Below the pieces are notes generated by a model. It was not told the origin of the DNA, searched no databases, and saw only the letters and a list, made by a program, of their open reading frames with translations. This document shows, one piece after another, positions 16,805-25,191 of a DNA stretch of 64,000 nucleotides. Position 1 is the stretch's first letter, and each line of letters opens with the position of its first letter. The position numbers and the translations under genes are program-made. The stretch is from Methylovirgula sp. HY1 (GTDB lineage: Bacteria; Pseudomonadota; Alphaproteobacteria; Rhizobiales; Beijerinckiaceae), in the NCBI RefSeq assembly GCF_019343105.1, contig NZ_CP073764.1, forward strand, positions 992,001 through 1,056,000, in the 5' to 3' direction.

Positions 16805-17272
16805 ATGCGTCTGACCCGCTATTCCGACTTCGCCCTGCGGACTCTGATCTATCTCGGTCTGAGCGAACCGCGGCAAACTTCGATCGCGGAAGTTTCGCGC
16901 GCCTACGGCATATCGGAAAACCATCTGACTAAAGTGGTGCACCATCTTGGTCAGCTCGGGCTCGTGCGCACCACGCGCGGCCGCAGTGGCGGCTTGCGGC
17001 TTGCTCGGCCTCCAGAACAGATCATCATCGGCCAAGTCGTGCGGCAGACCGAAGAGGATTTGGCCCTCGTCGAATGTTTCGGTGGAGGCGACTGCACGAT
17101 CACCCAAGCATGCCGACTAAAAAGCGTGATGGGCGAAGCGCTCGCCGCTTTCTTCGCCGTCCTCGATCGCTTCACGCTCGCTGATTTCATCGGCCCCGGC
17201 GACGGTCCGGAAACCGCACGTCTGCTGGGCCTTTTCGTGACGCCTCCGAATGAAGCCTCCAGCAACTCATAG
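16805..17272 (+). CDS. nsrR: Rrf2 family nitric oxide-sensing regulator (NsrR type)
   Basis: 155 residues with the N-terminal winged helix MRLTRYSDFALRTLIYLGL. Three cysteines, Cys91, Cys97 and Cys103 (ECFGGGDC, QACRLK), and Asp8 match the Fe-S ligands of known NsrR proteins, so an NO-sensitive cluster is expected. NsrR represses nitric oxide defence genes and loses DNA binding when its cluster is nitrosylated. NsrR-like palindromes in its own promoter suggest autoregulation and control of the divergent HPP-CBS gene. The ATG at 16805 gives the typical start. Confidence 0.88.
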   Translation: MRLTRYSDFALRTLIYLGLSEPRQTSIAEVSRAYGISENHLTKVVHHLGQLGLVRTTRGRSGGLRLARPPEQIIIGQVVRQTEEDLALVECFGGGDCTITQACRLKSVMGEALAAFFAVLDRFTLADFIGPGDGPETARLLGLFVTPPNEASSNS

Positions 17273-17399
17273 AGAATGCCCGTGGCCCGGCGCGGCGCCC
17301 TGGGCGACCCGATGAGCCTGTCCGGTCGTAAAGCGCCCTGGAAAGCCGCCCGCCCGCGGCCCATCTACCCTTGAAGCACATGCCGAGAGGGAACATCCG

Positions 17400-18137
17400 A
17401 TGCCTTATGAGCTTTTCTATTGGACCGGCCTGCAAGGGCGCGGCGAATTCGTCCGGCTGGCGCTCGAAGAGGCCGGCGCCGACTATATCGATGTGGCGCG
17501 CGAGCCGGCGACAAAGGGCTTTGGCACGGAGGCGATGCTGCAGATCCTCGAAAGTGCGCGCGAGCCGCATATTCCTTTTGCGCCGCCATTTCTCAAAGAC
17601 GGCGATCTGATCGTGCCGCATGTGGCGAATATTTTGATGTATCTCGGGCCGAAACTTCATCTTGCACCGAAAGACGAGAAGCTGCGCTATGTCGCCAACG
17701 GCCTGCAACTGACCATCACCGATATGGTCGCCGAAGTGCATGACACGCATCACCCGATCTCCGGCAATCTCTATTACGACGAGCAGAAGAAGGCGGCCAA
17801 AGCGCGCAGCGCCGATTTCCTGCGCAGTCGGCTGCCGAAATTCATGAATTATTTCGAACGCGTGCTGCAGCAAAATCCCTCCGGCGCCAAGCACGCGATC
17901 GGCGACAAGTTGAGCTACGTCGATCTCTCGTTGTTTCAACTGATCGAGGGCCTGCACTATGCCTTTCCGCGCGCCATGAAAGGCTTCGCGACACGCTATC
18001 CGGCGCTCGCCGCCCTGCATGAGAGCGTGCGCGAGCGTCCCAATATCGCTCGTTATCTCGCCTCGAAACGGCGTGTCGCCTTCAACGAGGACGGAATTTT
18101 CCGACATTATCCGGAGCTCGACCAAGACCCGGACTAA
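17400..18137 (+). CDS. Glutathione S-transferase family protein
   Basis: 245 residues with a thioredoxin-like N-terminal domain (YELFYWTGLQGRGEFVRLAL, with a tyrosine early in the chain as in Tyr-type GSTs) and an all-helical C-terminal domain (about 95-235, including AIGDKLSYVDLSLFQLIEGL). The usual proline before the second strand of the glutathione site is seen as VPHVANILMYL. Substrate unknown. It starts 127 bases after the NsrR-type gene on the same strand, so it could share that transcript. Confidence 0.85.
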   Translation: MPYELFYWTGLQGRGEFVRLALEEAGADYIDVAREPATKGFGTEAMLQILESAREPHIPFAPPFLKDGDLIVPHVANILMYLGPKLHLAPKDEKLRYVANGLQLTITDMVAEVHDTHHPISGNLYYDEQKKAAKARSADFLRSRLPKFMNYFERVLQQNPSGAKHAIGDKLSYVDLSLFQLIEGLHYAFPRAMKGFATRYPALAALHESVRERPNIARYLASKRRVAFNEDGIFRHYPELDQDPD

Positions 18138-18240
18138 TCACGGTCATCGGCTTTCCGCGTGGATTTATTTGCCAGAAAAGACTAGGATTCGGCCGGTCGC
18201 GGCAGTCGCCGCCGGACTCGAAAAGAAAAACCTCGGGCTC

Positions 18241-19950
18241 ATGGCCACGGCACACGGCTCGTCTTCTCCGCGCTCTGCCCCTCCAGCCCACAGCTGGCCG
18301 ATTTTCCGCTCGCTCACCGGCTATCGCTTCAGCTTCCTGCCACAAGATCTCATCGCCGGCCTGACATTGGCGGCCGTCGCCATTCCCGAACAAATGGCGA
18401 CGGCACGGCTCGCCGGCCTACCGCCCGAAATCGGTTTCTTCGCCTTTCTGGCGGGGTCTGTGGCTTTTGCGATCTTCGGCCAGAACCGCATCCTGTCCTG
18501 CGGTGCGGATTCAACCATCGCGCCGATCTTTGCCGGCGGTCTCGTGCTTCTGGCGGCGCCCGGCTCGGCCGATTATGCGACACTCGCCGCGGGCTTGGCC
18601 CTGATGGTCGGCATTTTGCTCATCGCCAGCGGATTTTTTCGCCTCGGCTGGATCGCCGATCTTCTCTCGGTGCCGGTGACGACCGGCTTTCTCGCCGGCA
18701 TCGCCGTGCATATCCTCGTCTCGCAATTGCCGAGCCTGCTCGGGCTGCCGCAGCAAAATGCGTCGCTGCTCCATAAAGCGCTGTCCGTGGCCGGGCATCT
18801 TGGCGATAGCAATCACTTCACCTTGGCGATCGGGCTCGGTGTCCTGGCGGTCATCCTGCTCTCCGAACGAATAGCGGCACGCGTTCCCGGCGCCTTGATC
18901 GCTCTCACGCTGGCGACCTCGGCGGTCGTGGCGTTCCATCTCGAGGCCCGCGGCGTCGCCGTCATCGGCGGCATTGCCGGACATTGGCCGTCCCTATCGA
19001 TGCCCACCCTGCCCGTCGACAAGCTCCCCTTTTTGTTTCCGCTCAGTCTCCTCGTCGCACTCGTCGTCATGATCCAGACGGCGGCGACCACCCGCGCGTT
19101 CCCGTCCGATCCCGACGTGCCGCCCGATGTCGACCGCGATTTTATCGGCGTCGGCGCCGGCAGCCTGCTTGCCGGACTGTTCGGCGCTTTTCCCGTCGAC
19201 GCGAGCCCGCCGCGCACGGCGATCGTGGCGGAAACCGGCGGACACTCGCAACTCACCGGCCTCGTCGCAGCGGCGCTCGTCATCGCCATATTGGTCTTCG
19301 GCGCGCAATTGCTGCGCCATGTCCCGAATGCAGCCTTGAGCGGCGTCCTGCTTTTCGTCGCCCTACGCCTCGTTCGGATCCGGCAGATGGTGGAGATCTA
19401 CCGCCAATCTTCCGCAGAATTTCTATTGGTCGTGGCCACCTTGGCCGCGATGGTCTTCATGCCGATCGAAGAAGGCGTGGCGATAGGCATCGTCCTGTCG
19501 CTGCTACATGGCATCTGGAGCATCACCCGCGCCCATACTGTCGTCTTCGAGCGCATGCCGGGAACATCGATCTGGTGGCCGCCGACGCCGCAGACTCGCG
19601 GCGAGACCTTGCCGCATGTCGTGGTGATGGCGTTCCAGGCGCCGCTGTCCTTCCTCAATGCCTATCCATTTCGCCGCGCCGTGTTGGCGATCCTGCATGA
19701 TGCGCCAGTCCCGGTTCGGCTCATCGTTCTCGAAGCAAGCGCGGTTCCGGAAATCGACTTCACCGCCGCGCAAATGTTGAACGCGCTCATCCTCCAATGT
19801 CGCGAACGCGATATTATCTTCGCAATCGCGCGGCTCGAATCTTTGCGCGCGCAAGATGCGGTGCGGCGCTTCGGCATCGACACCGCGCTCGGCCCCGACC
19901 GGCTGTTTCACAGCGTCCAAGAAGCGGTGCAGGCTTTGGCGCCGAAGTGA
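18241..19950 (+). CDS. SulP family anion transporter
   Basis: 569 residues with ten or more membrane segments and a C-terminal STAS domain (about 460-565, with RLIVLEASAVPEIDFTAAQM). The first signature, DLIAGLTLAAVAIPEQMATA, is typical of SulP carriers of sulfate, bicarbonate or dicarboxylates; which one cannot be told. I chose the ATG at 18241 because the upstream frame overlaps the GST gene without family features. Its stop is 5 bases from the end of the convergent ClC gene. Confidence 0.88.
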   Translation: MATAHGSSSPRSAPPAHSWPIFRSLTGYRFSFLPQDLIAGLTLAAVAIPEQMATARLAGLPPEIGFFAFLAGSVAFAIFGQNRILSCGADSTIAPIFAGGLVLLAAPGSADYATLAAGLALMVGILLIASGFFRLGWIADLLSVPVTTGFLAGIAVHILVSQLPSLLGLPQQNASLLHKALSVAGHLGDSNHFTLAIGLGVLAVILLSERIAARVPGALIALTLATSAVVAFHLEARGVAVIGGIAGHWPSLSMPTLPVDKLPFLFPLSLLVALVVMIQTAATTRAFPSDPDVPPDVDRDFIGVGAGSLLAGLFGAFPVDASPPRTAIVAETGGHSQLTGLVAAALVIAILVFGAQLLRHVPNAALSGVLLFVALRLVRIRQMVEIYRQSSAEFLLVVATLAAMVFMPIEEGVAIGIVLSLLHGIWSITRAHTVVFERMPGTSIWWPPTPQTRGETLPHVVVMAFQAPLSFLNAYPFRRAVLAILHDAPVPVRLIVLEASAVPEIDFTAAQMLNALILQCRERDIIFAIARLESLRAQDAVRRFGIDTALGPDRLFHSVQEAVQALAPK

Positions 19951-19955
19951 TCTAA

Positions 19956-21749
19956 TCACGCCGCATTCACGCGCCTTCGTCCCAAGAATACGCTCCGCTC
20001 CTGCTCCAATGCGCGGGCTTCGACGCGGACGCGCAAAATATCCTTGCGCGACACGATGCCAACGAGCCTGCCGGTCGCATCGACGATCGGCGCGCAGCCG
20101 ACATCATTCATGGCCATCCGGTCCGCGAGGCTGCCGACCAATTCCTCCGGTCGGCCCATGGTCGGACTATGATCGGATAAGAGATCCCGCAACTGCGCCG
20201 CCTTTTCGGAGCCGGCGTCTTTCAAGCGCAATATAGCGGCGCGATGCAACGTGCCGATGAGGCGTCCTTCGGCGTCGATCATCGGATAAGTTTTGTGGCG
20301 CGCCGCGCTCGTGGTGAAAAAGGCGATGGCCTCGTCTATCGGCATGCTCGCCGGCAGCGTGTCGACAGCGCCGACCATGATTTCAGAGACGCGCATCCGC
20401 TCGAAAGGATCGGTCCCATATTCGCACGCAATATGGACGCCGCGACGGGCGATCTTCTCGGTCAGGATCGAGCGTTTCAGGATCAGCACCGTCACCGCAT
20501 AGGCCGCGCCGTTCGCCGCGAGCAGAGCCGGCAACGCGTGGAGATCGCCAGTCAGTTCGACCGCGAACAAAGCACCGGTCAGCGGCGCACGCATGGCGCC
20601 ACCCATTGTGGCCGACATGCCGAGCAAAGCCCAGAAACCGGCGCCGCCGGGAAGAAACAGTCCTTCGAGCGCGCCGAGCGCGCCGCCGAGAATAAACAGC
20701 GGCGCCAACACGCCGCCGGAGGTTCCCGATGCGAGCGCGACGATCCAGATCACGGCCTTCACCAGCAGCAGCCGTTCCACTTCCGTCGCCGGCATATGGC
20801 CCGAGAGCAAAGCGGCGATCATGTCATAGCCGACGCCCATGGCGCCCGGCTCGATGAGGCCGCCGAGGCCGACAATGATTCCGCCGATCGCCGGCCACCA
20901 CATCCAATGAACCGGCAGCCGCTCGAACAGGTCTTCGGTCTTGTAGAGCATCGTCGTGAGGAGGCTCGATTGCAGACCCGCGGCGACGCCGGCGCCAAGG
21001 AAGAGGAATAATGCCCACCAGGGAAGCATGGGATCATGCGCGAAGGGAAAAAGCGGGCCGGCGCCCAGCAGGAACGGCCGCCAGCTCGCGGCGGCCAGCA
21101 CCGCGACGATGACGGGCAGCAGGCTGCGCGGCTTCCATTCGAACAGAAGCAATTCCACCGACAGCAGCACGGCGGCCACCGGCGTGCCGAAGATCCCGGT
21201 CATGCCGGCGGCGGCGCCGGCCACCAGCAGCGTCTTGCGCTCCATCGCGCTGAGATGAAAAAATTGCGCAAAAAGCGAGCCGAAAGCTCCGCCCGTCATG
21301 ATGATCGGCCCTTCCGCGCCGAAGGGACCGCCGGTGCCGATCGCTATCGCCGACGACAGCGGCTTCAGCACGGCGACTTTCGGTGACAACCGGCTGCCGC
21401 CGATCAATATGGCCTCGATTGCTTCCGGAATACCGTGCCCACGGATTTTATCGGAGCCATAGCGGGCCATCAGCCCCACGATGAGGCCGCCCACCGCCGG
21501 AATCACGATCATTCGCCAGCCGGGATGCAGACCCGCCAGCGACCCGAGCACCGTCGACACCTGGCCGAACCAGACCAGATTGGTGACGAGGGCGATGAGC
21601 TTCAACAACAGCCACGCACTGAAAGCACCGGCGCTCCCGACGGCGGAAGCCATCAAGAGCAAGAGCAGAACGCGTCGGTCGGCGGTAAAATCGCCAAGCG
21701 CCGATGGCGGAGCGGCACAACGATGCGGTGACTCGAGAGATTGAGACAT
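19956..21749 (-). CDS. ClC-type chloride channel or H+/Cl- antiporter with CBS domains
   Basis: 597 residues: about 11 helices of a ClC core, then a CBS pair (about 450-585). The filter regions are GHGIPEAI, in place of the more common GSGIP, and GGPFGAEGPII, which holds the gating glutamate, so the pore is recognisable with one change in the first loop. Channel or antiporter mode cannot be decided. The ATG at 21749 lies close to an operator-like palindrome shared with the divergent marR gene, suggesting joint control. Confidence 0.88.
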   Translation of the reverse strand: MSQSLESPHRCAAPPSALGDFTADRRVLLLLLMASAVGSAGAFSAWLLLKLIALVTNLVWFGQVSTVLGSLAGLHPGWRMIVIPAVGGLIVGLMARYGSDKIRGHGIPEAIEAILIGGSRLSPKVAVLKPLSSAIAIGTGGPFGAEGPIIMTGGAFGSLFAQFFHLSAMERKTLLVAGAAAGMTGIFGTPVAAVLLSVELLLFEWKPRSLLPVIVAVLAAASWRPFLLGAGPLFPFAHDPMLPWWALFLFLGAGVAAGLQSSLLTTMLYKTEDLFERLPVHWMWWPAIGGIIVGLGGLIEPGAMGVGYDMIAALLSGHMPATEVERLLLVKAVIWIVALASGTSGGVLAPLFILGGALGALEGLFLPGGAGFWALLGMSATMGGAMRAPLTGALFAVELTGDLHALPALLAANGAAYAVTVLILKRSILTEKIARRGVHIACEYGTDPFERMRVSEIMVGAVDTLPASMPIDEAIAFFTTSAARHKTYPMIDAEGRLIGTLHRAAILRLKDAGSEKAAQLRDLLSDHSPTMGRPEELVGSLADRMAMNDVGCAPIVDATGRLVGIVSRKDILRVRVEARALEQERSVFLGRRRVNAA

Positions 21750-21812
21750 GCGACCTTCGGAAGATGGGTGGAAAAGGCGCCAGCGCGGGGACGTCAACTG
21801 GAACCAGCCTAA

Positions 21813-21831
21813 TATATCGTGTTACGATATA
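21813..21831. promoter_or_regulatory. MarR-type operator candidate
   Basis: Perfect inverted repeat with arms TATATCGT and ACGATATA and a 3-base centre. It sits 18 bases before the marR GTG and 64 bases before the ClC start, the usual place for an autoregulating MarR protein. Confidence 0.65.
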
Positions 21832-21848
21832 ATTCAAGGGAGGCGATT

Positions 21849-22280
21849 GTGACAGGACATCCCATCAAAAAAACCCATTTGACCGATGCGGATTATCGGC
21901 GATTGGCAGCTTTTCGCCATGCGCTGCGGGATTTTCTCGCCTTCAGCGCGGCCAAAGCCGAGGCCATCGGCTTGGCGCCCCAGCAGCACCAGGCGCTGCT
22001 CGCCATAAAAGGACATCCCGACGACACGCCGCCAACGATCAAATCCCTCGCGGCGCAATTGATGATCCGCCACAATAGCGCGGTGGAATTGGTCCACCGG
22101 CTCGACGATGCCGGACTGATCCGGCGCGACGAGGCGACCGAGGACCGGCGCCTGATCCAGCTCTCACTGACAGCTAAAGGCGAAGCCGCGCTCGCCGCGC
22201 TTTCGGCCGTCCATCTCGCCGAATTGCGCCAGCGCGGCCCGCACCTCGTCGAAATTCTCCAATCCTTGATCGCTGGATAA
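21849..22280 (+). CDS. MarR family transcriptional regulator
   Basis: 143 residues with the MarR winged helix: PTIKSLAAQLMIRHNSAVELVHRLDDAGLIRR as helix-turn-helix and DRRLIQLSLTAKGEAAL as wing. No cysteine typical of OhrR sensors is present, so a ligand-type sensor is more likely. GTG at 21849 is preceded by a strong AAGGGAGG site. It is divergent from the ClC gene and convergent with pyrC. Confidence 0.88.
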   Translation: MTGHPIKKTHLTDADYRRLAAFRHALRDFLAFSAAKAEAIGLAPQQHQALLAIKGHPDDTPPTIKSLAAQLMIRHNSAVELVHRLDDAGLIRRDEATEDRRLIQLSLTAKGEAALAALSAVHLAELRQRGPHLVEILQSLIAG

Positions 22281-22350
22281 GTGATCTCAGCCCGGCTGCG
22301 ACGCCGGGCGAAACCAAAAAATGCCGCTCGAACCGGAAAATGGAGCGGAC

Positions 22351-23670
22351 TCACTCCGCCTGATGCACGATCTCGCCGGCAACCAGGGTAAGCTTGACCC
22401 TGCCCTGCATCCGCGCCTCGTCGAAGGGCGTGTTCTTACAGCGCGAGTGGAGCTTTGCGGGATCGACGACATAGGGCTCGTCGGGATCGAAGCGGATGAG
22501 ATCGGCCGGCGTGCCAATCGCCAAACGGCCTTGCGGAAGCCGAAGAATCTCGGCCGGGCGCGATGACAATGCAGCCAGAAGGCAAGGCAGCGTCACATCG
22601 CCGGCATGCACGAGACGCAAACCGGCCGACAATATGGTCTCGAGCCCGATGGCGCCATTCTCCGCCTCGGCGAAGGGCAGCCGCTTCGTCTCGACATCCT
22701 GCGGATTGTGATCGGATACGATGACATCGACGAGGCCTTCGGCCAAGGCTTCGACCAGCGCGCGACGATCATCCTCATGCCGCAAGGGCGGCGCGAGTTT
22801 CAGAAACGTCCGATAGTCGCCGATATCGTTTTCGTTGAGCGTGAGATGGTTGATGGAGGTGCCGCAGGTCACCGGCAGTCCTGCGGCTTTGGCGCGCCGA
22901 ATAATGTCGAGCGACGCGGCCGTCGAGACGATGGCGGCATGATAGCGCGCGCCCGTTAACGCCACCAACCGCATGTCACGCTCGAGCATGATCGTCTCCG
23001 CCTCGCGCGGAATGCCCGGAAGACCGAGCCGCAAGGCCAATTCGCCTTCGTTCATCACCCCTTCCGACGCAAGATCGGGATCTTCGAGGTGATGAATGAT
23101 CAAAGCGTCGAAATCTTTCGCATAGGCCATGGCGCGACGCATCACCCGCGCATTGCGGACCGAGCGCGCCGCATCGGTAAAGGCGACGGCGCCGGCCTCG
23201 ACCAGCAGGCCGACCTCGGCAATGTCGACGCCTTTCAAAGCGCGCGTGAGCGCGGCCGCCGGCAGGACCCGGACCTTCCCGGTATCGCGCGCTCGGCGTA
23301 GAAGGAAATCGACGACCGCCGGGTCGTCGATCGGCGGATTCGTGTCCGGCCGCGCGATGATCGTCGTGACGCCACCGGCCGCCGCGGCCGCGCTAGCCGT
23401 CGCGATCGTCTCGCGATGTTCGGCCCCGGGCTCGCCGACGAAAGCCGAAAAATCGATCAGCCCAGGTGCGACGACATCGCCGCCGCAATCGATAACATGC
23501 GCATGTGACGGCAGAGTCTGAGCGGCAATTTCCGGCCCGAGATCACGGATCATCCCGTCGATGACCAGAACGCCGCCGAAACTCTCTTTTTTAAGGACGG
23601 GATCGACGAGCCTGCCGTTGACCAGCGCGAAAGGCTGATGCGCGATGGCCGGCGAAGACAGAGTGTTCAT
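22351..23670 (-). CDS. pyrC: Dihydroorotase (PyrC/AllB superfamily)
   Basis: 439 residues, an amidohydrolase barrel for the third step of UMP synthesis. The region around VVAPGLIDFSAFVGEPGAEH is where class I dihydroorotases have the HxH metal pair (GLIDxHVHxREPG); here the histidines are replaced (DFSAFVGEPG), so metal binding and activity are uncertain. The downstream ALSSRPAEILRLPQGRLAIG block is typical. It follows pyrB by 6 bases, and non-catalytic PyrC-like partners of PyrB (PyrC') are known, so this copy may be structural rather than catalytic. Confidence 0.85.
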   Translation of the reverse strand: MNTLSSPAIAHQPFALVNGRLVDPVLKKESFGGVLVIDGMIRDLGPEIAAQTLPSHAHVIDCGGDVVAPGLIDFSAFVGEPGAEHRETIATASAAAAAGGVTTIIARPDTNPPIDDPAVVDFLLRRARDTGKVRVLPAAALTRALKGVDIAEVGLLVEAGAVAFTDAARSVRNARVMRRAMAYAKDFDALIIHHLEDPDLASEGVMNEGELALRLGLPGIPREAETIMLERDMRLVALTGARYHAAIVSTAASLDIIRRAKAAGLPVTCGTSINHLTLNENDIGDYRTFLKLAPPLRHEDDRRALVEALAEGLVDVIVSDHNPQDVETKRLPFAEAENGAIGLETILSAGLRLVHAGDVTLPCLLAALSSRPAEILRLPQGRLAIGTPADLIRFDPDEPYVVDPAKLHSRCKNTPFDEARMQGRVKLTLVAGEIVHQAE

Positions 23671-23676
23671 CGCCGC

Positions 23677-24645
23677 TCACACATGTTCGTCACCATTCGG
23701 ATTTGGCAAATGCTGAGCCAGCGCTTCGAGAACGGCCATGCGCACGGCGACACCCATTTCGACCTGCTCGCGAATGAGGCTCCGGTCCCCATCGGCAACG
23801 GTCGAATCGATTTCAACGCCGCGATTCATCGGCCCCGGATGCATGACCAGCGCGTCTTTCTTGGCATAGGAAAGCTTTTCGGCATCGAGACCGAAGAAGC
23901 GGAAATATTCGCGCGACGAGGGGACGAAATCGCCATTCATCCGCTCTCTTTGCAGGCGCAGCATCATGACGATATCGGCATCCGCAAGCCCGCTCTTCAT
24001 GTCGCGAAAGACCTCGACGCCGAGGCGCTCCATGGCGGAGGGCAGCAGGGTCGAAGGACCGACCACGCGCAGCCGCGCGCCCAAGCGCGACAATAAGAGG
24101 ATATTCGAGCGGGCGACGCGGGAATGCAGAATATCGCCGCAGATCGCGACGGTCAGCCCTTCGATCCGCCCCTTGTTGCGGCGGATCGTGAGCGCGTCGA
24201 GCAATGCTTGCGTTGGATGTTCATGCGCGCCGTCGCCGGCATTGACGACCGCGCAATCGACTTTTTTCGCCAGCAGATGCGCCGCGCCGGCCTGCGCATG
24301 GCGCACGACGATAATGTCGGGGCGCATCGCATTGAGCGTCATCGCAGTGTCGATCAAAGTCTCGCCCTTGCGGACACTCGATGTCTGCACCGACATGTTC
24401 ATGACGTCGGCGCCGAGCCTTTTGCCGGCCAGTTCGAACGAGGACTGCGTCCGCGTCGAGGCTTCGAAAAAAAGATTGATCAGGGTCCGCCCGCGCAAGG
24501 TCGCGCGCTTCTTTTCGATCTGGCGCGAGACGCCGACCGCATCCTCCGCCATATCGAGCAAAATCAAAACATCATGCGCCGATAGCCCATCGATGCCGAG
24601 CAGATGCCGGTGACGAAATTTCAACATGGGTTGGGGATGAGACAT
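23677..24645 (-). CDS. pyrB: Aspartate carbamoyltransferase catalytic subunit
   Basis: 322 residues; condenses carbamoyl phosphate with aspartate in pyrimidine synthesis. The carbamoyl-phosphate motif [25 protein letters not shown] and the late [12 protein letters not shown] are all intact. No pyrI regulatory subunit is present. Coding runs straight into the pyrC-like gene, so the two are one operon and may form a PyrB/PyrC' dodecamer. Confidence 0.95.
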   Translation of the reverse strand: MSHPQPMLKFRHRHLLGIDGLSAHDVLILLDMAEDAVGVSRQIEKKRATLRGRTLINLFFEASTRTQSSFELAGKRLGADVMNMSVQTSSVRKGETLIDTAMTLNAMRPDIIVVRHAQAGAAHLLAKKVDCAVVNAGDGAHEHPTQALLDALTIRRNKGRIEGLTVAICGDILHSRVARSNILLLSRLGARLRVVGPSTLLPSAMERLGVEVFRDMKSGLADADIVMMLRLQRERMNGDFVPSSREYFRFFGLDAEKLSYAKKDALVMHPGPMNRGVEIDSTVADGDRSLIREQVEMGVAVRMAVLEALAQHLPNPNGDEHV

Positions 24646-25191
24646 TAAAGCGGCTCTATGGAGTGAATTCTCCGGTTCCGCAAGTGCCCGAACATGGGGC
24701 TATCCACAGCTCGCTTCACCGCCGCCCACCGAACCGCCGCGCGCCGCGCGGGCGGCCGCCGGAGGCAGCGGCCGGCCACCGCCGTGGCCAAGTTGCCGGC
24801 GCCATGAAGAAATCATTAGGTAATTGATATTAAATATGATTTTTGTTATCATTCAAACTCAAAGCGACGCGGCGGGCCGGCCCGGCCGGGACGCCGGCCT
24901 TGCAACATCGGGCGACTTGGCCCATATGGCGGAATTGGCTGGGCCTTACCCTCATTCCTCTTCGCGGAACTTCTCGCGTGCGGCCACCATCGCCAGCCGA
25001 AGAGATTTGTTTTGCCTGCCTTAGTCTCGTGCCATGCGATTCCGCCGCGTCTCGCGGCGGAATTCTTATTGAAACAAGTAGCCGCGCGGCTCGTTTCGTC
25101 GCTGGCTTCGAAGACGTGCCGGCACCCGTAGAGCTTAAGCGCGACAAAGGCGAGCGCCGCCATGTCGCCTGAAACGAGGACGCGAACTTCT
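24646..25191. other. Divergent intergenic region pyrB / topA with a strong hairpin
   Basis: About 545 bases. It is very GC-rich near 24720-24790, AT-rich at 24820-24850, and has a perfect hairpin at 25039-25063 with 11-base arms (ATTCCGCCGCG/CGCGGCGGAAT) followed by TCTTATT. The hairpin could end a small transcript read from the left, but no product is recognisable. Confidence 0.5.
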
